From Zygnema cylindricum (Eukaryota; Streptophyta; Zygnematophyceae; Zygnematales; Zygnemataceae), in assembly GCA_037447655.1 (NCBI GenBank), contig JBBHKE010000172.1, forward strand, positions 64,001-99,578: a DNA stretch of 35,578 nt, written 5' to 3'. The translations under genes were made by a program, and so were the position numbers. Shown piece after piece: positions 19,382 through 29,990 of the stretch. Below the pieces are notes generated by a model. It made no database searches and was not told the DNA's origin. It saw nothing but the letters and a program-made list of their open reading frames with translations. Within the stretch, counting starts at the first letter, position 1. Every line of letters begins with the position of its first letter.

Positions 19382-22300
19382 CTAGTAAATCTTTAATTTT
19401 AGACCACACTTCTCATTGCAGAAAATTAGCTTAGGGGAAAGCATAGGTTTGGTCATCATATCTGCTACCACCTCGCTACCTGGTCGGTACTCTAAATTGA
19501 TTATTTTGTTTTCTACTTTCTCTCTAACAAAGCTGAGTGTAATGTCAATGTGTTTGGCTTTAAAATGATGTTAAGGATTGCCAGAAATAGCGATTGCTGC
19601 GTGATTATCACAAAAAAATTTCTGCACACCACTCTTAAGGTGACCAAGCTCACCAAGCAAAGACTTGACCCACATCAATTCTTTTACAGCAGAGCAAGAG
19701 GCCATATACTTAGCCTCCATGGTGGACTGAGCAATAACCTTTTGCTATTTGATACTCCAACAGCAAGCCCTATCACCCACATATAATACATATCCAGAAG
19801 TACATCTCCTCATCGGAGCATCACCATAACTGGCATCACTCCAAGTAGTGATGTCACTATTCTCTTCACCCAAATGAAACCATAGATCCCTAGTTCCTAT
19901 CAAATATCTAAGGACTCTCTTAGCTGCCTCCCAATCCTTCTTAGTGGGAGCATTTAGACTTCTACTCAGCACTCCTACAGCTGCAGCTAGATCCGGCCGG
20001 GTACAATTTATAAAATAGACTAGACTTCCCACTACTTGCCTGTAAGCAATAGTCTGCATGAACTTCTGTTCTTCAGGAGATAATTCCTCGTCTAAGACTA
20101 TGACTCCTTCTTCCTCACTCCGCTCACTTCCCTTCTTTAACTCCATTGGAGTTGTACAACTATTAGCTTTATCCATCTGAAATTTTTCAAGCATGTTCTC
20201 TATAGCTTCTTTTTGAGTCAATCTTATAATCTTTCTTTTTTGGTCTCTTTCTACTTGAATTCCCAAAATATATTTTGCTTCCCCCATATCCTTCATTTCA
20301 AATTTTCCCTTAAGATCGGTTTTCAGTTTATGAATTTTTTCCATTGATTTACTTAAAACAAGCAAGTCATAAACATAAATTGCAATAAATATAACACCTT
20401 CCTCATCTTCAAAAACATAGATTGAGTGATCTGAGCTGATTCGGATATATCCCAGACCTATAAGAAACTCATCAAGCTTCTTATTCCACTATCGAGGCAC
20501 CTGTTTCAAACCATAAAGAGATTTAATCAGCCGGCATACCTTAATCTCCTCTCCTTCCTCCACAAACCCTTCGGGTTGTCGCATGAAGATATCCTCTTCC
20601 AATTCTCCATGCAAGAAGGCTGTCTTGATGTCCATCTGGTGCACTTCTATGTCTTCCGCTGCTGCCAGGCTGAGAAGTATGCGGACGGAGGGAAATCTGA
20701 CCACCGAGGCAAAGGTTTCCTCGTAGTCAATTCCCTCCTTTTGTGTAAATCCCTTTGCCACTAATCGGGCCTTGTAGCGCTTGATTATGGTATCTGGGTT
20801 CAGTTTTAATTTGAAAACCCACTTACAACCGATTGGTTTTCGGTTAGGTGGACAATCCACTAGCTCCCAAGTATCGGCTGCCATAATTGAGGCCATCTCC
20901 TCATTGATGGCTGTCTTCCACCGGTTTCTTTCTGGACAAGTCCTTACCTCTCCATAAGTTTGAGGTTCATCTTGATGCGATAGTTTTGTTACCTTGTTAT
21001 TAACCCGTTTTTCTTGCAATCTTTTGCTACTTCTCCATCCTCCCTCAAAATTTGAGGCCAGAATAGATGGTTCTCGTGGATTCTTTCGAACAATCTGAGC
21101 TTCTCCCCTATCCCTTGATTCCGAATAAATTTCCACCACGTCTTCCGCTTCGGGTAGATTTGTCACTGGAGTTTCCACAGTCGCGTCTTTTTCGGTCTGA
21201 TTTGTACCTGCAAGAATGTCATCTTCTCTAAAACCTGGATAGTTAGGAAGCTCAAAGTCATTAGAATTTTTTGACTCAAATCTGATTTTTACTGACTTTG
21301 TATATTTGAAAGGATCCACAGACTTTCTTTCATCCATAACTACTAGATGATTTACTAAGATTATATCTTCTCTTTTTAGATCATAAACTCTATATCCTTT
21401 AACATCCTCATCATATCCTAACAAGTATCCCGGTTTTCCAAAAGGATCTAGCTTCCAATTAGACTGATCTGTATCTAGACTGAATACTTGACTGCCAAAA
21501 ACCTTTAAGTGAGATATGTCTGGTTTCCGGCCTGTCCATCTCTCATAAGGTTTTTGATCTTTTATAGCTGAAGTAAGAAATCTATTTTTGAGGTAATTAG
21601 CACAGTTCATTGCTTGCGCCCAAAACCTTTTTCCTATCTTCTTATCTGACAACATATTTCTAGCACTATCACTTAGTGTTCTATTTAACCTTTCAGCTAC
21701 CCCATTCTGTTCCGCGTTTTCTGGAACTGTCTTTTGGTGTTGGACTCCTTCTTCCCTCAAAAAATCCTCAAACTGGTTAGAAGTATACTCTCCACCATTG
21801 TCACTCCTTACTCTCTTGATTGGAGTTTCATGGAGTTTTTCGCTTCATGCTCTATATTTTCTAAAACAATCCTGAGCTTCAGACTTGTTTTTCAAAAAAT
21901 ACACCCGCGAATACCGAGACCAATCATCAATGATAGTCATCATAAATCTCTTCCCCCCCGGTGAGGGCACTTTAGTATTCCCCAAATATCTGTGTGTATT
22001 AGATCTAGAATTTTTTCTCCCTTATAGGTGGCTGTTTTAGGAAAGGGTAATCTGTGTGCTTTACCTTAAACACATCCACTAGAATCACTTATATTATCAC
22101 TCTCACTGAACTTAATCCCTTCCACCACTCCTATCTTTTTCATCTCTCTCAACTTATCTAGATTCACATGCCCAAGCCTCTTATGCCACATTATAATATC
22201 ATGAACACCAGCATAATAAAGCTTCTTTGTTTCATTACTGAAAATCAGCCTAAACATCCCTTGGCTACCTTTCTCAACATTGAAATAGACATCCTCCTCA

Positions 22301-23715
22301 TAACTAGCAGTAAAGACTCCTTCCCTAGTGCTAGTAATAAAACCCTTATCATCTAATACAGATGTAGAGATGAGGTTTTTGTTCAGCTCCAAAAATTAAC
22401 AATACATCGGAGAATGTTACTATGGATGTCTTTCCTTTTACTAACACTTTCAAATCTACCGATCCTACAAGAGTAGTAGTGACTATCCTCCCATCCCCGT
22501 ACTCTATCTCTACGGTGGGAATCTTTCTTATCTTAGTGAACAGGTGCTTATCCTTACACATGTGCATGGAGGCAACTGAATCTATAATCCAGCCTGCTTG
22601 ACCTTTCAATCCACCGTAAGCACATTTCTACCTTCGTGGAATTTCGACCTCGTTTTTCGCCTCCAACTCCTCATCCAATAAGAGCTCATCAACCTCGTCC
22701 TCCGATTCCGCCTCATGTACCTGTGTCACAAGGGCCTTTTTCTTTCCTCTTGGGGTTCGACTGGTCTGTCCCTCCTTTAACCGAAGCTCGGTAAGCTTAG
22801 TGCACTCTGCCATATAGTGCCTCGGTTTCTTACAAAAATGACATAAACCTTTGGGAGCCCTTGGTCCGAACTCGTCGGTCTGATTTTTCCACTCCCTTCC
22901 TCCATAATTTCCGGCGGGTTTCCGGGAATCCTTGTTCCTCCAATCGGTCACAGTTGCCAGGGCTTGCCCACTCTTTCCTCCCCTTTAGATCTCAATCGTT
23001 TTCTTCCGAACGAGAATCATCCCGACCACCAAGTTCCATATCCACCTTGAGTTCGGCAAGTCCTGCAGACGGTTGACTATGTTCTCGAACTCATCGGGTA
23101 ACTTCATTAGTAAACAGTTAACCTTTTCTTTTTCACTTAAATCTTTTCCCGCACTCTCTAGCTCCATGAAGAGTGTAGCAAGCTCATTGCAAAAATCTAA
23201 CATCTTCCCCCCTTTGTATACATACTCCTTAACTTTCTGATCAGCCAATTGTTGTTGCTGAATCGTACCACTTCGGTACATCTCTATAAGAGCCATCTAA
23301 AGATCAGATGCCCTTTTACCTGCAAATGAGGACATGCAAGCCCTTGAGTAAGATGGCGGAGGATGAATTGCTTTGTCGCCATATTGTTAAAGTCCCACGT
23401 ATTAGTATCATTCTCCTCGTTCCTCGAAATTGGTGACATGAATGCCGAACCAGTTGCTATTGGTGTGGTCGTCTCCTTCTCCGTTCTTTTGTCACCCACC
23501 TCTCCTTCCTTTGTCTCCTCCGTTGAAGATATTTCTACTTTCTTTGTGAATCTGCTTCCTCCAAACCCTGGAGGGATTCCAAGACTTGATGGACGCCCCA
23601 CTCGTCCACTCAATATCCCCCAAAACCTTTTCTCGCATAGAGCTCTTGTCATCATACTCTCCCAGTATATGAAGCCAGTTCTATTAAAGATAGGTACCCT
23701 AGAGGGTGGGCCCAT
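19382..23715 (-). pseudogene. copia element 1 gag-pol, broken
   Basis: The single Ty1/copia polyprotein frame is read on the - strand. The presumed Met (23713-23715) lies 4 bases after the LTR, inside the primer site. In order: gag; a zinc knuckle CX2CX4HX4C (22802-22843); the protease site reading DSVAS instead of DSGAS (22574-22582); the GAG-pre-integrase zinc region (MWHKRLGH) with one expected Cys replaced; integrase core (DNGGEYTSNQ); RT (QMDIKTAFLHG); RNase H ending at the TAG at 19382. Breaks include frameshifts in gag and integrase, TGA near 21845, TAG at 20489 and TAG at 19745. The RT YVDD motif reads YVYD (changed codon 20369-20371). No active product is expected. Confidence 0.93.
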
Positions 23716-23719
23716 AACC
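23705..23719 (-). promoter_or_regulatory. primer-binding site matching the initiator tRNA-Met anticodon arm
   Basis: Directly inside the 5' LTR, the + strand reads GGTGGGCCCATAACC. That is 15 bases of the anticodon stem-loop of plant initiator tRNA-Met, including the CAT anticodon. The usual plant copia site TGGTATCAGAGC, complementary to the tRNA 3' end, is absent. This is the arrangement known from Drosophila copia, where a 5' half of the tRNA primes. The presumed gag start codon pairs with the anticodon. Confidence 0.8.
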
Positions 23720-24774
23720 TGAAACTCTGAGACCTCCATAGGTCCTCAGAAAGGACAGCTTGGAAGAGGCCTCTAAGATAACCCTGACCCCTTTGTGTTA
23801 CAGCAATAATAAATGCCACCCTAACAGACAAAAACACTTACCAACTTCACCCTTGTGAAGGCAAGACTCCTCTGAGTCGATAGCAAAAAGAATCTCTGAA
23901 TTTGCTCCCTTGAGCAGTAAGTTATGGAGGGTCAAAGTTGACCTTTTGTACAGAAGCTCTCTGGGAGAGAGGTTCCTATCTACTAATTTTTTCTAAGTCA
24001 TATCTCTCTCACACACTCTATCTACTGATGTAGGAAATCAATCAGATTACACTTCAGTACACAAAAGTACAGCTGCCGGTGTACTTTTTGTACGAACAAT
24101 GTACGACATGCCTAAATGTCGACACGTGGTATATCCGAATTCGCTCCCTTAATCCTCGAAGATGCCGCGATCCAATATTATTCTGCCACGTGTCATCCGA
24201 TATGGTGATGACCATAAACCGCCGAAATCCTCTTCCGCGATCTCGGCATTCATTCTGGCCGTCCGATTAAATGCACATTTAATCGTAGCCGTAATAAATA
24301 CCTGCGCGGTATTTGTTCGCTATCGAAACAAATGCGCGGTACTTGTTTCATATCTGTATCGTAATCCGTACTTCTTCATAACATAACCTATTTATTCCGT
24401 AAGCAGTTCCCGTTAAATGAAATATCCTACATGGTAAAGTTTAAATAATTAACAAACCACATAGTACGTATCATTAGTTCTAAACCTAACGGATAAGGTT
24501 ACCTTCTACAAGTCTGCTGGCCGGTAGATACTAGGATCAAATCCTAGATGCATCACTAATTCTTTTAGTAAATAAACTAACATTAAATAAATCAACTAAT
24601 TCATTTCCCGTAAACCTTTGGATAGCCTAGGTAGCCATGGCTCTAGCTTCCTCTCCAATTTCTCAATGACTGCGACAAGTGTGGGAGTTGGAGAGAGAAG
24701 TTGGAGATAGACTACCTCGGCTTATTTTTTTTTAGACCTACAAATTACTTAACAGAGAACCATCAATTTCTACA
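23720..24774 (-). repeat. 5' LTR of copia element 1
   Basis: It matches the left LTR throughout and carries the same internal marks: five GTAC tetramers (24057-24104), G-boxes at 24123 and 24187, the GTTCG-CTAT-CGAAAC hairpin, and the GGATCAAATCC box near 24534. It ends TTTCTACA at the TCTTC duplication. Confidence 0.93.
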
Positions 24775-24779
24775 TCTTC
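24775..24779. repeat. target-site duplication of copia element 1 (right)
   Basis: TCTTC is identical to 18318-18322. Removing the element and one copy of this sequence leaves the transposase frame continuous across the joint, which independently confirms the insertion edges. Confidence 0.9.
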
Positions 24780-26319
24780 TTCCTACATTCCGTCACGTAG
24801 ACACAAGCCACATTGAATCATGGCTTTTCTCGCAAAAGTCATCCAGTCTTTGTCTCTCATTGCGTTAACCTCTCGGATAGAGCCCTTTGCCAATTTTAGG
24901 AAAAATGACTTACAAGGTCCAACCAATTTTCCATACCATCCACAGGTCGAAGGTTTAGCCCATTGCCCGGTTTCAATTCATTTCGCCTTCTTACTGTCCA
25001 GTATGTAAGTGCACATATCTTTGATTTTAGAAATCACGAAAGAGTCGGCTGGTTGAAGAAGATGCATTGCATTAGGGGGGAAGAAGTGTAAAATGGTGTT
25101 TTTTGCATGTAGGACTCGCTCTAACTCATTTGACATATTTTGAACACCACAGTTGTCGAGGAGCACAATGTTTTGTCGTCCTTCTCGGTCCCCTTGATAA
25201 GACCTCGTCTTTGCTAACCATGGTGGGAAAACCGTTTTATCATTCCAACACTTCGGACGGGTGCGGTAACAAACACCTGAAATGATATGTAATGGACAAA
25301 TAGAGGAAGAAATTAACACTTTATATTGCTTGCATAAATTTGCCCTAGCGGGGAAGTAAGATACGGGTACCATAGGTAGCTTATAATAGGAGTCATTGTT
25401 TGAGATAAGAGAAGTTAGGGTGTTAAAGTACAAGAAGTCATAATGTTGAAGTGGGAGAGAGAGAGGAAGAAAGTATGAGAGGGAGAGGCATAAAGATATA
25501 GATATAAAAAGAGACACAAACAGATAAATGGAGAGAGATAGAGAGACCTTCATTGAAGACAAAATAGACATCAAAATTAAAATGAAACCATTAGAGCAAG
25601 GAGAAAATACACACACGGGACAGTGTCCAATAAACCTTGTGTCGGGTAATTTTTGCCACGATTTGCACAAATTATCATCGGGCTCTCGATACGTGCATTT
25701 AACCCTTCTGTGATTCGCACCATGAGAGTCATCAATTCACCTCCTCCAGTGACGTCGGCGTATTTCACCATATCATCCCCTCGAAACCCCAACGTCTTCC
25801 CATTATCGATGTTTAGGATCACGTGTGTTTCATCTATGTTTTCCATGAGGTTTTCGTTGAAAATTCCTGGTATACATGCGACGACAAACCAAAAGAAACA
25901 AAATTCATACTTTGTTATTGTATGTCATTAAGTAGGAAATAAAACTAAAACAAAACACAATACAAGTAATGAAAACATTATTGTAATAACTTCATAATCA
26001 ACAGTGACTCAAGGGATTCAAAATCCCGTTTTAGTACACGCCCATATAGAAGGCTATAGTCCGCTCGATGTAGTCCTCTTTCTCGAGGCTACATTTCCAG
26101 TTTCCCCTTTTGGACTGGCACAACGATGTTGTATTTTTCTTTACACCTTTGCACCCACCTTTTGTTGATTATTGGATATATTTCAGACCCGTCATTGTTA
26201 AACCATTCCGGGCCGTACTCTTTCCTCCTTTCTCTTATTATGTTCCTTGCGATGTCCCTGAGAATTGTGGTGAACATCTTCATACCCGCTATCTTAAAAC
26301 GTTGAAAATCGTAAAGTAA

Positions 26320-26519
26320 CTATTTGTGTATAATAGTGACCCAGCCAGTTTCCTTCCTTCCTCGTCCCGGCAAAGCCTTGGTAACTGTTGTTCTTTGGTC
26401 TAAAATAGACCGCAGAAGCAACCCAAACTATCATGCAAAAAACTAAGCAAAAATAGGTCGACGAACAATCATTTGAAATGCATCCTCCATATGCGTACAC
26501 AGACGCAACAAACAACATT
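26320..26519. other. intergenic or upstream part of the transposase element
   Basis: A probable 3' splice site (AG on the - strand at 26320-26321) marks the upstream edge of the first recognised transposase exon. I find no convincing earlier exon. Confidence 0.35.
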
Positions 26520-26608
26520 TAGGGTTTCATGGAATAATCAACATAAATAAACCCTATGACAACAACTAAGGTTTGATGGAATAATCAACATAAACAAACC
26601 CTAGGACA
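26520..26608 (+). repeat. tandem duplication with telobox inverted ends
   Basis: AGGGTTTCATGGAATAATCA and AAGGTTTGATGGAATAATCA begin two tandem units of about 48 bp. Each closes with AAACCCTA, so each unit is bounded by an inverted pair of plant telobox motifs. Confidence 0.7.
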
Positions 26609-27263
26609 AATGCATTAACAATGCATAACAAACATACATAAAATAACATAAATAAATAATAACAAAAGCATGCATCACACATAAACAAATGTATAATCAA
26701 ATAATCATTATATCATTCAAATTGCATGACCTAATCGACAACCCTAAAATACTATATCTTTGGTCCCCACTTTACTAACCAGCATTGATGATGATCCTAA
26801 CAAAGCTCATTGCTATATATACACTTGTGAGCTGTCAACAAATCACTAACTGTCAAGATATCACACATAACTTCCACTAAAACATAATATCCTATTACGA
26901 CAAAAATCCTAACTGGAAATTACGTAACTATCATTATATCATATTTTACCATGATAACCTACTATTAAAAATAAACTAATCGTAAGCATACACCTGAAAG
27001 TCAGGCAATCGTAAGCGTACACTTGTCTGCAAATACGACACACAAATTAGACTGTCGAAACCCTAATTGGTCATATAAACATCATAATCAACTCTAAATA
27101 ATTAATACAAATAAGACAAACCAATGTTGTTCCAAATATTTACAGGTACACAAAATCTTATGCTGAGTCATGGCGAATAAATCAGCAGGACTTCGCGAAT
27201 CTCGTCAAAGCATCCGGAACGTCCAAAAATAAATATCGTGTGATTGACGCGATTTCGCGTCAC
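26609..27263. other. AT-rich intergenic DNA
   Basis: A/T-rich sequence with many AACATAAA and AATAATC words and no open frame of interest. I see nothing else in it. Confidence 0.4.
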
Positions 27264-27310
27264 CACTACTTGAAAATAACGGCGGCCTTTGTCCGCCGTC
27301 CGTCACTCTT
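27264..27310 (+). mobile_element. CACTA-like transposon terminus
   Basis: CACTACTTGAAAATAACGGC followed by GGCCTTTGTCCGCCGTCCGT has the form of a plant CACTA (En/Spm-type) end: the CACTA start, an A-rich stretch, then an inverted module ACGGCGG...CCGCCGT. Another CCGCCGTCC lies near 27560. I did not find a matching TAGTG end, so extent and orientation are unresolved. Confidence 0.45.
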
Positions 27311-27940
27311 TTTGTTACCCTCGATGTTGCGCCACGTGGCCCCAAAGTCTAGTTGACGAAACGACGTCAACTCATCCAAATCAAACTGTACCGTACCCAC
27401 GTACTTCGTCATAAATACCGCCTGCCAAAATAAAAGTACACCTGTCCCAAAAAGATTCACTGTACCTTCTCCATAACTGTCGTCTGTCGCATTCTGTTTC
27501 GTACGTGCGACGTACTATTTTAACCTTTCAGAATATTTTACATCAGATCGCTTCGCGATCCGCCGTCCATTTCACTTACTCATTCCGCGCCACTCAATTC
27601 GACAATTAATTTTACTCGTACAATAAGCCTCCAATCCGCAAATCCGTTCGAACCTCCACATTAATAAACTAATTACGTATGCACGAAATACGCGCACGCA
27701 TGTGCGAAACTGAATCTTCCAAAAATAACAGTAACCGCCACAGATCTCGTCCCAAAACTCGAAGAAGAGAATGTCCTTGTTGTCTCTTGTATCCCGCCAA
27801 GCATGGACCTCCTCTCTACCCACCACCGCTTAACCTTTTGATACCTTCTACCCAATAAATAAGATAAATAAAGATAAGTATGTGTGTAACTTCGTCAATC
27901 ATAATGTTATGTAGTATTCCAATTAAAAATGACATTAAAA
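27311..27940. other. possible internal part of the CACTA-like element
   Basis: There are no supported genes. Short open frames on the - strand lack any recognisable domain. The CACTA assignment rests only on the terminus at 27264. Confidence 0.3.
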
Positions 27941-27944
27941 ACAA

Positions 27945-28125
27945 TATTCGGCGACGAAGTGTTCATGTTGCAGATTCAGCGACGACCCACAGTCGTCGGT
28001 AGTTCAGCAATGTGACATATTTTTCCCTAAAAACCATTGACATGTAGTCATCTGCCCACTACTAATGAGATTTTCTCAGTTCATCGATGAAATAGCGACG
28101 ACAATGTCTTGTCGGTACGCTAGGA
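27945..28125. repeat. GCGACGAC...GTCGTCGG inverted modules
   Basis: AGCGACGACCCACAGTCGTC (27976-27995) and AGCGACGACAATGTCTTGTC (28093-28112) are short inverted modules sharing the AGCGACGAC arm. Related modules lie at 17320-17690 and 29820-29990. This style is typical of subterminal regions of plant CACTA-type elements. Confidence 0.55.
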
Positions 28126-28351
28126 ATGAGGAGTATCAAACCTAATGGCGACATCGGCAAGACCAAATGAAAGAGTTCAAAAAAAATTAATATACGTAAG
28201 GTGAGGAAAGTGAAGAGAAAATTGAAATTCATACACGTATGGACAAATAAACAACAAGCAAAATATTGGGGCACGCAATGTAGGCTGAGGGAGAAATCGA
28301 GATACCTCTCCTTCCAATGAAGGGCATGAAATTGACGTTTTTCATCTCCCA

Positions 28352-29800
28352 TCAATGTCGCCTAATTCCTACAAGCTCTCGCGTCATATTATTAATCAAG
28401 TGACAAACCACTATCATCGCTATTTTTTGAGCCACCACCCAACGATTAAAATGTTCAACTTCATTCTTCAATTGTTCTACTTCCGTTGGTGGAGGGGGCT
28501 CGTTGACATGTGGGACCCTCGGAATTTCCCAGAGATATGTACACCTCACTTGTACAGTTCGGAAGCGTTCTAAAACCGCTATATGGGCCGCTAAAAATTT
28601 GTTTAGCTCTGGAGTACGATTTGCACGACGTAAAATAGTGAATAACCGTGGGTCCCAAGGGTGATAATGGCGGATCAATTCCGGCGCATCAATTTGGAAT
28701 CCGATCGGTCGACGTACAATCCATGTGAAACGGTCATCATTAGGGTGAAAATGCCCAATGTATGGGAAATTAGATGCATGGTTGTATGATGCGATGTACA
28801 ACCATGCTGGGTGGGCGGGGACTTCCAGAGGGATGTCGAGGATTTTTGGGACGCGGTTTAACCACCAGTCGATGGGCCGAGGCTCCCCATAACGTCAATA
28901 GTCCGGCCAATCTTAAATCGAGATGTAGTGGGCCAACGCTGGTCAACAACCATCCATGGCCTCATCTCCGACGGGATGAGGAAAAAACCAGTCATGTTCT
29001 TCCTCCCACACGCCAACATCACGATCTGCTTGAATTTGAACTAGTTCTATCGCCAGGAGAGCTCTATCACGGTTCGGTGAAGGAGGAAATCCCACGACCT
29101 CGTCTTCGTCGACATGTTCTTCCTTTATGCGTCTTTTCGAGCTCTCCGAAGACTGGTCGTCCGAGGTTGTGGGATCGTCGTCGTATTTCGTCACTGAAAT
29201 GTCCGACAATTTGCCTTCTTCCAGCACTTCCTCCTCTTCCGTAGGCTCTTCCCTATCCTTTATAGGCTCGTCCGACGCTATTCCCAAGGGGTCATAATCT
29301 TTGTTGACTTCCTTACCCCCTTTCTAATTCGCGGGCAGCTTCTTCCTCTGTTACAACCCCTTCATCCTGTAACCCCCCTTCCGACACACTTTTCGTTACT
29401 ACCTTGTCCCTCCATGTCCTTTCCCTCCCCACCTCCTCCTATTCCTCCATCTCCTCTATTTCAGCAGCCAATTCTTCCACCTCCCTCAATACCAGCTCCA
29501 TTCCAACCCTTTCCCAACCACCGTCCTCCATAGCCACCCTATTTCGTAATACGTCGTCAGTTCCCTCCCTTTGTATTACTACCACCCCCGCTCCCGGTAT
29601 CTCCTGCCTAGGCGCCTCCGCTACATCTCCTATACTAAGATACTCCTTGTTTTTTCTATGATATCCTCCATTAGCGTCCTATCCCTTTCCACCTCCTCCT
29701 CAGCCAACCTTTGCCTTTCTTCCGCCTCTGTTATTTCCGTCGCCCCAACCAGTTTCACAAACCAATTTCGTCGCTCACGAGTTTCATTCGAGAATACCAG
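28352..29800 (-). pseudogene. decayed coding sequence, charged N-terminal part plus Trp/Pro-rich domain, unknown family
   Basis: Reading the - strand from about 29800 gives a long open pattern with at least two frameshifts (near 29660 and 29315) and about four stops. Segments in order: NWFVKLVGATEITEAEERQR; a Glu/Arg-rich coiled-coil-like part (AEEEVERDRTLMEDI); RQEIPGAGVV; an acidic Ser-rich part (EEPTEEEEVLEEGKLSDIS); then in one frame from 29287 to 28352, interrupted at TGA, TAA and TGA between 28943 and 28870, a Trp-rich part (RPIDWWLNRVPKILDIPLEV), WIVRRPIGFQIDAPELIRHY, and a C-terminal helix-rich end. Two of the stops fit loss of a Trp codon. I recognise no family. It lies between GCGACGAC modules, so it may be an accessory transposon protein. 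Confidence 0.5.
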
Positions 29801-29819
29801 GGTTGGAGTTTCGAACTTG

Positions 29820-29990
29820 ATGTCGTCGGTGGTTCACTTGAAACAACGAACCACTGTCGACCGTTATTCGCATTTTCGTTCTAACGAGGTGCTATCATCC
29901 ATTCATTGTATTCGTCGTACCCATCATTGAAGCGACGACATGATGTTGTGGCCTACAGCGCGACAAAGCACTGTCGTCGCTCGTACGTTG
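29820..29990. repeat. second cluster of GCGACGAC / GTCGTCGC modules
   Basis: Contains GTCGTCGGTGGTTCACTTGA, AAGCGACGACATGATGTTGT and CGACAAAGCACTGTCGTCGC. The modules match those at 27945-28125 in style. Together they bracket the decayed charged-protein sequence. Confidence 0.5.

Larger units (their letters stand above)
18323..24774 (-). mobile_element. Ty1/copia LTR retrotransposon 1, full length, inactive
   Basis: A complete 6,452 bp element on the - strand has two LTRs of about 1.05 kb starting TG and ending CA, a primer site, a polypurine tract and 5-bp duplications. Gene order is gag, protease, integrase, RT, RNase H, which defines Ty1/copia (Pseudoviridae). The two LTRs differ by many substitutions in the first 200 bases, so the insertion is not recent. 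It sits in the C-terminal part of the DDE_1 transposase gene. It shares family, orientation and LTRs with the element at 31457. Confidence 0.95.
18143..26319 (-). pseudogene. DDE_1-type (pogo/CENP-B-like) transposase, decayed and split by a copia insertion
   Basis: On the - strand, 26319-26089 encodes a CENP-B/Tc5-like DNA-binding part (FNNDGSEIYPIINKRWVQRC). A frameshift leads to a KEDYIERTIAFYMG stretch. 25866-25619 opens the catalytic core with ENIDETHVILNI (first Asp codon 25832-25834). After an apparent intron (acceptor at 25277), the core continues with VLLDNCGVQ (second Asp 25155-25157) and HLLQPADSF (third acidic position 25044-25046). Past an in-frame TGA at 24978 the frame still reads SIREVNAMRDKDW and ARKAMIQCGL, then TAG at 24783-24785. 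The copia element sits a few bases further on. On its far side the same frame resumes at 18322 (DMLTHQLQDIITKH) and runs 60 codons to TAA at 18143-18145. Such enzymes cut and paste IS630/Tc1/mariner-superfamily elements; this copy is dead. Confidence 0.8.

Noticed and set aside
23716-23739. Earlier in-frame Met of gag within the LTR
   Set aside because: A Met codon exists at 23737-23739, but it lies inside the LTR; the Met at 23713-23715 starts the copia-type gag sequence.
28774-29244. 156-codon + strand open frame
   Set aside because: It is the antisense of the decayed charged-protein sequence, which reads more like protein on the - strand.
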